A stretch of 7,281 nt of DNA, taken from the NCBI GenBank assembly GCA_002311655.1, contig DBYZ01000011.1, forward strand, positions 115,559 through 122,839, in the 5' to 3' direction. The position numbers and the translations under genes are program-made. Below, in pieces: positions 1-5,511 of the stretch (position 1 is its first letter; every line of letters begins with the position of its first letter). The notes below the pieces were generated by a model. It saw only the letters and a program-made list of their open reading frames with translations, made no database searches and was not told the DNA's origin. Source of the DNA: Bacteroidales bacterium UBA1173 (GTDB lineage Bacteria > Bacteroidota > Bacteroidia > Bacteroidales > F082).

Positions 1-608
1 TCGCGCTGCGAGTGGGTCACCATCACTATGGTGGTGCCTTCCTTGTGGAGGTCGGTAAGGAGGTCCATCACCTCGCGGCCGTTCTTTGAGTCGAGGTTAC
101 CGGTAGGCTCGTCGGCGAGGATGAGCTTCGGGTTGGCGACCACAGCGCGGGCGATGGCGACACGCTGCTGCTGACCGCCCGACAGCTGCTGCGGAAAGTG
201 CTCAGCACGGTGTTTGATTGCCATGCGCTCCATGATCTTCGTGACGCGTTCCTTACGCTCGGCGGCGGGGATGTTCATATAACGCAGCGGCAGCTCGATG
301 TTCTCATACACGTTGAGTTCGTCGATGAGGTTGAAGCTCTGGAACACGAAGCCGATGTTGCCTTTACGGAACTTGGTGCGGTCCTTCTCCTTGAGGTCGC
401 CGACCTGCTGTCCGAGGAGCTCGTAGTTGCCTTCTGAAGGGTTGTCGAGCAGTCCAAGGATGTTGAGCAATGTTGACTTGCCGCAGCCAGAAGGGCCCAT
501 GATAGCGACGAACTCGCCGTCGTTGATTTCGAACGAAACGCCGTTCAATGCGAGAGTTTCAATGTCTTCCGTACGGAAGATCTTCACTAAGTTTTCTACT
601 TTAATCAT
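1..608 (-). CDS. ABC transporter ATP-binding protein, MacB/LolD class (3' end outside window)
   Basis: This is the cytoplasmic ATPase that would power the neighbouring FtsX/MacB-type permeases. I translated 202 residues from the ATG at 606-608 (MIKVENLVKIFRTED...). Visible motifs are Walker A GPSGCGKST (residues 38-46), Q-loop Q90 in FVFQSFNL, signature LSGGQQQR (142-149), Walker B LILADE (162-167, catalytic E167), D-loop GNLD (170-173) and the H-loop histidine H199 in VTHSQA. All catalytic positions are intact. The family usually runs about 220-250 aa, so only a short C-terminal tail is missing past the window edge. It is the last visible gene of the cluster, 38 bp after the third permease, and the only ATPase seen for three permeases. 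The A-loop region and the LNVYENIELPL segment are typical of the MacB/LolD group. The transported substrate cannot be deduced. The start is supported by the normal N-terminal beta strand directly after the Met. Confidence 0.96.
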   Translation of the reverse strand, partial: MIKVENLVKIFRTEDIETLALNGVSFEINDGEFVAIMGPSGCGKSTLLNILGLLDNPSEGNYELLGQQVGDLKEKDRTKFRKGNIGFVFQSFNLIDELNVYENIELPLRYMNIPAAERKERVTKIMERMAIKHRAEHFPQQLSGGQQQRVAIARAVVANPKLILADEPTGNLDSKNGREVMDLLTDLHKEGTTIVMVTHSQR

Positions 609-646
609 AATTTTAAATAATTTATTGTTTAACGATATTTTGACTT
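609..646 (-). promoter_or_regulatory. AT-rich intergenic leader before the ATPase gene
   Basis: This 38-bp spacer separates the stop of the third permease from the ATPase start. It is almost all A/T, and the bases just before the ATG read aatttatttaaaatt-like sequence with no GGAGG-type Shine-Dalgarno core. I also see no TAnnTTTG box (the Bacteroidota -7 element). It is therefore best read as a translation leader within a polycistronic message, not as a promoter. Confidence 0.4.
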
Positions 647-3031
647 TTATTCTTTTTTCAATGCCACAGCGGGATTTGCTTTGGCGATGCGGTAGCTGCT
701 GATGCCGATAACTATTCCGACGATTATCAGTACTATCAGTGCGGCACCGACGAAATACCATGGCGACGCACTGATGCGGAAGGCGAACTGCTCCAGCCAC
801 TTGAGGGCGACGAAGAACGAGCCCACAGCACCGATGACAGCCGCCACCAGCGACAGCTTAAGCACCTCGCCGATGAACATCCTCACGATTTCGCCCGACA
901 CTGCGCCATGTACCTTGCGGACAGCAATCTCCTTGCTGCGGCGGTTGGCCTCATCGCTGACATAGCCTATCAAGCCTATGAGCGAGATAATCAGAGCAAA
1001 CAATGCCCCCACCAGGATAGTGTTGCGCATCTTGCGGTTGTCGGAATACTGGGCACGCACCTCAGCGGCGTAGTTTTTAACTTCAATATCTTTGTCGGCA
1101 GTCACCTCAAAAACGACATTTTGGATTTGCTCCATAGTCTTTTTGTTGGCATGGTTGACTTTCACAAGCAAGTAGCGCATCGGGTGAATGCTTTTGTTAC
1201 CAAAGAAATGGCCGTCGAACTTGGTTCCGCTGTAAAAATTTCCATGGAAATAGCAGCTCGGCTTCATGTTGGGATCCAATGCGCTGCCGATGCGGATGTT
1301 TCTATATACACCCGAGATGGTCAGCGGATTGATGTAAAGATTTCCTCCGACGTAGGAATAGCTGTGATCGGTGATGTAAATCTGCTTACCGACAGCGCCA
1401 TCGCTCCAGTCCTCAAACTCCATCATCTTCGCGATAAGGCTCTCACTCACAGCCACTTGCGACGAATCTATCGGCGCCTCCCCTGCTATGAACGGAATCT
1501 CAAGCATATCGTAAAAGCCGTCAGTGACGTAATAGCCGTCGGCGAGCTGCACCAAAGTGGCGCGTCCTTTCTGAATCACCTGACCTTCAGCGCCTTTAAA
1601 TGGAAGGATGGCACAACCTTCAACACCTTGAACCTCAGGCAGCGACGCCAACTTATTGACAATGATGTCGCGTTCTTTTTGCGTCCTGATGTCAATATAA
1701 TAAAGGTCTTTGTAATTATACCCCAAATCTTCCGTCGAAAGATGCTCGTACTGTCCAGTCACGATGAACAACATCGCAAAAATAAACACGTTGACGGCCA
1801 CCTGGAGACTCAGCAAGAACAATTTCCAACGGCGTGAGTTTATTGTAAAGTTGCGGATAGCCTGCCAAACCGGCACACGGGTGTAGAGTTGCCCCGGCAC
1901 GATGACAGAAAGCACAAATATCAAGATTATCACAGCAATTATTGTGCGGACACTCTTTCCAACAAGCATCGTGGTGAATGAAACGCCAAGCAGGTTGGTG
2001 ACGAGGTTATTTCCGGCAAGGATTAGCAATGCTGCCAGCACCAACGACAAGCCAAGATGTATCGCTGCCTCTTTGAGAAGCATGCCGTATATCTCACGAC
2101 CGCCTGCGCCATAGCATTTGCGGATGCCGACCTCTTTCGAGCGTTTCACCATCGACGAAAGCACGATGAGTATGTAGTTCATCAAGCTGATGAAAATCAA
2201 CAAGAAAGCCACGATGGAAAGCACGATGACAGTGTTGCGAACTTCAGGGTCGGAGGTATGCATCTTGTCGAAAGGCGACAGATAGTAACGCACCTCGTAG
2301 CCACGCTCGGTCTTCAGTTTTTCCAAATCCTGATGCGTCGCCTGCATCTTGTGTATCGCATCGCCAAGCGAATGAGGGTCAACGCCTTTCTGCAGCCTTA
2401 CATAGCCGGTGTACATGTCATTGAACACCCAGTTCTCGGAACTCGCCTTGTTTTGCCATTCCATAGAATATGCCACGTCGAACGCAATTGTGCCGTTGGC
2501 TGGGAAGTCGTCGAAAACTGCCTCAACGACATACACATCTTTGTCATTCTCAACATGGACAATCTTTCCGATACATTCATTCACGCCGCCCAAAATCTCC
2601 GCAAACGAGCGCGAGATGGCGATGTTTTCCCTGCTCCCCAACGCCTTGACTGCATCTCCGGCAAGGATAGGCAACGGAAACACCTTAAAGAAACAGGTGT
2701 CAGCAATGACGGGGCGTCCACTAAAAATGACATTGCCTTCCTCGTCAAGATAGTTGAAAGGTCGCCAGGTCTTATCCACATAACGTGTGGCACTTTCCAC
2801 TCCTGGCACCTCAGCCTGAAATCCCGGAGCCACACCGCCGCTGATGCGGTTATCGTCATCCTGACGGTCGCCTTGAATTATATCCGCTCTGATGAGATAG
2901 ATGCGGTCCACATCCTTGTAGAAACTGTCGTATGACAATTCGAAGCACACCTTAGCGATGAGGACTATGCCGATGGCGAGACCTATGCCAAGGGAGAGGA
3001 TTTTGATTAGGTTATCTTTAAATCTGTTCAT
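647..3031 (-). CDS. ABC transporter permease, fused double MacB/FtsX module (794 aa, complete)
   Basis: This is an inner-membrane permease of the MacB/FtsX (type VII) group. I chose the ATG at 3029-3031 (MNRFKDNLIKILSLGIGLAIG). The open frame runs on to 3241, but the extra 70 residues are His/Arg-rich, lie inside the upstream gene and do not look like this family. Layout by residue: TM1 about 10-30; first periplasmic core domain about 31-262 (FELSYDSFYKDVDRIYLIR at its start, then AVFDDFPANG at 171-180); TM2 266-291; TM3 320-340; TM4 362-380; TM5 402-425; second periplasmic domain about 430-665; TM6 668-691; TM7 722-744; TM8 756-778. The cytoplasmic coupling segments RSKEVGIRKCYGA (297-309) and RRSKEIAVRKVHGA (697-710) are both canonical and should contact the ATPase. 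It starts 11 bp after the previous permease and ends 38 bp before the ATPase gene. The C-terminus AKANPAVALKKE resembles that of the first permease in the operon. Substrate unknown. Confidence 0.93.
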   Translation of the reverse strand: MNRFKDNLIKILSLGIGLAIGIVLIAKVCFELSYDSFYKDVDRIYLIRADIIQGDRQDDDNRISGGVAPGFQAEVPGVESATRYVDKTWRPFNYLDEEGNVIFSGRPVIADTCFFKVFPLPILAGDAVKALGSRENIAISRSFAEILGGVNECIGKIVHVENDKDVYVVEAVFDDFPANGTIAFDVAYSMEWQNKASSENWVFNDMYTGYVRLQKGVDPHSLGDAIHKMQATHQDLEKLKTERGYEVRYYLSPFDKMHTSDPEVRNTVIVLSIVAFLLIFISLMNYILIVLSSMVKRSKEVGIRKCYGAGGREIYGMLLKEAAIHLGLSLVLAALLILAGNNLVTNLLGVSFTTMLVGKSVRTIIAVIILIFVLSVIVPGQLYTRVPVWQAIRNFTINSRRWKLFLLSLQVAVNVFIFAMLFIVTGQYEHLSTEDLGYNYKDLYYIDIRTQKERDIIVNKLASLPEVQGVEGCAILPFKGAEGQVIQKGRATLVQLADGYYVTDGFYDMLEIPFIAGEAPIDSSQVAVSESLIAKMMEFEDWSDGAVGKQIYITDHSYSYVGGNLYINPLTISGVYRNIRIGSALDPNMKPSCYFHGNFYSGTKFDGHFFGNKSIHPMRYLLVKVNHANKKTMEQIQNVVFEVTADKDIEVKNYAAEVRAQYSDNRKMRNTILVGALFALIISLIGLIGYVSDEANRRSKEIAVRKVHGAVSGEIVRMFIGEVLKLSLVAAVIGAVGSFFVALKWLEQFAFRISASPWYFVGAALIVLIIVGIVIGISSYRIAKANPAVALKKE

Positions 3032-3042
3032 ACTTTGAAGTT
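3032..3042 (-). promoter_or_regulatory. 11-bp translation leader that supports the start of the third permease
   Basis: On the coding strand the spacer reads aacttcaaagt between the TAA of the upstream permease and the ATG at 3031. It holds no Shine-Dalgarno core. The spacing is too short for a separate promoter, so the gene is probably translated from the same message as its upstream neighbour. The fit of this ATG to the family N-terminus decides the start over the longer open frame. Confidence 0.4.
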
Positions 3043-5412
3043 TTATTCCGTTCTTAACGATTTCACTGGATTCATTGTGGCGGCGCGCAGGCTGCGTAAG
3101 GTCACGACCAAGACGGTGATGCCTAAGACAGCGACGATTGCCAGGGCGAACACCCAGATGTGTAGCGGCACACGGTAAGCGAAGCCCTCGAGGTAGCGGT
3201 TCATGATGATGATGCTCACTGGCACCGCTATGACGAAGCACACCAAGACGATTTTCACGAAGCGTGAGTTGAACATGGTGAGAATCTGCTGCACCGTGGC
3301 GCCATGCACACGTCGGATGCCGATTTCCTTGCGGCGGTGCTCCGTCTCGAACATCACCAGCCCGAACACGCCCATCAATGAGATGACGATGGCCAAAATC
3401 GTAAACAAAGTGACCAACTTCGAGAGGTCGTTCTCCTTTTTGTATTGCTTTTCAAGAGCCTGACTGAAAGGCGTCACCTCAATATCAACGCCCTCGGCCA
3501 AATCGGGATCGAGGTCTGCAAGGGTCTTGCTGATGCGCTCCTTCAAGGCGGGGACATCCACGCCTGGCTCGGTGCGGATGAAGAGCATATTGCAAAGATT
3601 CCACGGGTCCTTGCCATACACATAGAAGGCAAACGGTCCCATGCCATTGCGCAATGCGCAAAAGTTGAAATCCTTGCAGAAACCTGCAATCTCGGCGATT
3701 TGGTCGTCATGCCCGCCAATCTGGTCATCAAGGGTAATCTTGTAATAGTCACGCGCAAATTCATTGAAGATATACGTTCCTGTAGATTGCTCATCAGCCT
3801 CAGTGAAATCACGGCCTTCCACAATGTCGATGCCCATAAAGCGCAGGAAGTTCCACGAGACGGGATAGACCTGCCACCCGGCATCCTCGCCATGCACTTT
3901 GCGCCCCCAACTCATACGAGCGTCTTTTATAAAACCTCCTGCGCCCCAAGCAATATCCTTGATGGCAGCATCGGCTTTCAATTGGTTCTCAACGGCTTGG
4001 CGGTTGGTGGCAAGGTTCCACGATACCCGCGACTGTAACAGGCATTCCTGATTGAAACCCATGTCATGATTCAGCATGTACTGACGTTGTTCATGGACAA
4101 ATATCGCACAGATAATCAAAACAATGGACACGGTAAACTGCAAGCCAATCAAGCCAACGCGGAAAGCCTTGCCCTTCTGTGTTGTACCGAGGGTGCCTTT
4201 CAAGGCGAAGGCGGGATTGAACGATGTGGCGAACAAGGCTGGATAGAGACTGGCGACCACCGAGATAAGCAATGCCAAACCAATGGTCAAAGCAACGATG
4301 CCCCAGTTTTGGCCGAAATCCAGCGAGGTGTCAATCAGGGCAGCCAATGTGGATTGCTTAAACAATGTAACCACAGCCACTGCCAAGCCAAGGGCGATAA
4401 TCACCATCAATAGTGACTCGCCCACCGACGACATTACCAACTGGAAACGGCTGCTGCCCAATATCTTCCGAGTGTTGATACTCTTCAGGCGCAACGGCAC
4501 CATCGCAAAGAAGAAGTTGATGTAATTGATGAAAGCGATAAGCACCACAAAGATGGCGATGACAAGCAAAGTGATGGTAGTGGTGCGGTTTCCCATCTTT
4601 CCAACTGTATAGTTGGCGTTGGGGTCGGCGAAATACATCTCTGTCAGCAGCACGGGGCGAATCCCGAATTTGACATCATCATCCGAAACCTCAATGCCGC
4701 CATTCATCTCGCTGAAAAATTGCTTGCAGACCGGCTTTGCCACCTCGGTGATTGCCTCGGGGTCGGCACCTTCACGCAGTTTCAAATAATAGAAGTACGA
4801 AAACTCCTTCCATTCATCGAGCAGAACATCAGGCATGTCCCAAACAATATCAAAAGATGAGAGGTCGCTGTGCTTCGGCATGTCTTTATAGATGGCCACT
4901 ATGGTCGTTTCTATCCATTTTGTTTCGGCAAGATTTTTCACAACATCACCCACTTGGACGCCGAGACGCTTAGCCATCGATTCCGATACAGCCATGGCCG
5001 CTCCCGTCAAATCGTCCCAATTGCCGGCCACCAGTTCAAATCCAAAGACCTCGCGGGCACCTTTGTTCAAGGCGACTTGCGACCCTGAAACAGGCGACTG
5101 GTCGTCTCTCACGCGAATCTTGGCGGGAACACCCGCAATGCGACCGCAGCCGCCAGCTTCAATGTCAGGGGAAGCATTGACCACATACTCCCCAATGGGG
5201 CGACACAGATAAGACGAATAGCCAGTGGATCGGGACTCTTGCTTCGTAAGGACATAAATCCGGTCGCTGTCCTTAAGCCCCTTGTTGTAGGTGAGGTCGT
5301 GGTGTACCTGCACGAGGATGATGTAGAGCGCGGCAAAGGCTGCCGTCAAGCCCAAGATGTTCAAGATTGAAGAAACGAGGGCTGTTTTCCCTTTTTTGAT
5401 AATTCTAGACAT
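3043..5412 (-). CDS. ABC transporter permease, fused double MacB/FtsX module (789 aa, complete)
   Basis: This is an inner-membrane permease paralogous to its two neighbours, starting at the ATG at 5410-5412 (MSRIIKKGKTALVSSILNIL). Layout by residue: TM1 about 11-35; first periplasmic core domain about 36-277 (GFELVAGNWDD, AVSESMAKRLG, AIYKDMPKHS); TM2 279-303; TM3 326-350; TM4 370-392; TM5 418-439; second periplasmic domain about 440-660 (with GFCKDFNF at 577-584, the usual V-x-KDF-x-F strand of the family); TM6 664-687; TM7 717-737; TM8 751-772. The second coupling segment, HRRKEIGIRRVHGA (692-705), is canonical. The first, RLKSINTRKILGS (308-320), is altered, with KSINT replacing KEIGI. Seven cysteines lie in periplasmic parts (70, 89, 229, 457, 579, 585, 607). 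It follows a 96-bp repeat-rich spacer and is followed after 11 bp by the next permease. Its tail MNPVKSLRTE matches the family end. Substrate unknown. Confidence 0.94.
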   Translation of the reverse strand: MSRIIKKGKTALVSSILNILGLTAAFAALYIILVQVHHDLTYNKGLKDSDRIYVLTKQESRSTGYSSYLCRPIGEYVVNASPDIEAGGCGRIAGVPAKIRVRDDQSPVSGSQVALNKGAREVFGFELVAGNWDDLTGAAMAVSESMAKRLGVQVGDVVKNLAETKWIETTIVAIYKDMPKHSDLSSFDIVWDMPDVLLDEWKEFSYFYYLKLREGADPEAITEVAKPVCKQFFSEMNGGIEVSDDDVKFGIRPVLLTEMYFADPNANYTVGKMGNRTTTITLLVIAIFVVLIAFINYINFFFAMVPLRLKSINTRKILGSSRFQLVMSSVGESLLMVIIALGLAVAVVTLFKQSTLAALIDTSLDFGQNWGIVALTIGLALLISVVASLYPALFATSFNPAFALKGTLGTTQKGKAFRVGLIGLQFTVSIVLIICAIFVHEQRQYMLNHDMGFNQECLLQSRVSWNLATNRQAVENQLKADAAIKDIAWGAGGFIKDARMSWGRKVHGEDAGWQVYPVSWNFLRFMGIDIVEGRDFTEADEQSTGTYIFNEFARDYYKITLDDQIGGHDDQIAEIAGFCKDFNFCALRNGMGPFAFYVYGKDPWNLCNMLFIRTEPGVDVPALKERISKTLADLDPDLAEGVDIEVTPFSQALEKQYKKENDLSKLVTLFTILAIVISLMGVFGLVMFETEHRRKEIGIRRVHGATVQQILTMFNSRFVKIVLVCFVIAVPVSIIIMNRYLEGFAYRVPLHIWVFALAIVAVLGITVLVVTLRSLRAATMNPVKSLRTE

Positions 5413-5428
5413 TGTTGTATTTTTTTAA
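5413..5428 (-). promoter_or_regulatory. A-rich leader upstream of the second permease
   Basis: On the coding strand the bases before the ATG read ttaaaaaaatacaaca. There is an uninterrupted run of seven A (5420-5426) and no Shine-Dalgarno core. A-rich, SD-free leaders are the known habit of Bacteroidota, so this is the probable ribosome landing site. The run lies directly downstream of the heptad-repeat hairpin, which could therefore influence access to it. Confidence 0.4.
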
Positions 5429-5429
5429 G

Positions 5430-5511
5430 TCTTTAGTCGCTAGTCTTTAGACTCTAGTTTTTAGCATCGTCTAATACTAATGACTAACGACTAAAAACTA
5501 AAGACTAATTA
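5430..5511. repeat. Two facing arrays of degenerate 7-bp repeats (NNNNTAG x5, CTANNNN x5)
   Basis: The left array has TAG at 5434, 5441, 5448, 5455 and 5462, exactly 7 bp apart. Its units are tctttag, tcgctag, tctttag, actctag and tttttag (5430-5464). The right array has CTA at 5477, 5484, 5491, 5498 and 5505, again exactly 7 bp apart. Its units are ctaatga, ctaacga, ctaaaaa, ctaaaga and ctaatta (5477-5511), with one further CTA at 5471 offset by 6. The right array is the reverse complement type of the left. The last unit overlaps the TAA stop of the upstream permease (5509-5511). The arrays fill nearly the whole 96-bp gap. The pattern is read directly; I do not assign it to a named repeat family. 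Confidence 0.85.
5441..5507 (-). other. Potential hairpin formed by the facing heptad arrays
   Basis: The 10 bases at 5441-5450 (tagtctttag) are the exact reverse complement of 5498-5507, and the 7 bases at 5458-5464 (tttttag) are the exact reverse complement of 5491-5497. This gives 17 A/U-rich pairs with a 7-nt bulge at 5451-5457, plus a possible inner pairing of 5467-5470 with 5487-5490. In the direction of transcription the stem is followed by a run of A, not U, so it does not look like an intrinsic terminator. Because the units repeat, several pairing registers are possible. A role in message processing or stability between permease genes is inference. Confidence 0.5.

Noticed and set aside
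609..646. Internal promoter for the ATPase.
   Set aside because: No TAnnTTTG element on the coding strand; the AT richness alone is not enough.
908..1837. Plus-strand open frame of 309 codons.
   Set aside because: It lies antisense to the third permease with codons in exact register. Such frames stay open when Leu TTA/CTA and Ser TCA codons are rare. The translation is His/Asp/Val-rich with no domain I recognise.
2057..2935. Plus-strand open frame of 292 codons.
   Set aside because: Same antisense register over the third permease and the same low-complexity His-rich character. The sense frame shows clear TM and core-domain motifs.
3032..3241. N-terminal extension of the third permease by 70 residues (start at 3241).
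   Set aside because: It overlaps the upstream permease completely, its composition is His/Arg-rich like out-of-frame sequence, and the Met at 3031 leads directly into the family N-terminus and TM1.
5430..5511. Intrinsic terminator or CRISPR array in the 96-bp gap.
   Set aside because: The stem is followed by A, not U, on the transcribed strand. The repeats are 7 bp with no unique spacers, so neither class fits.
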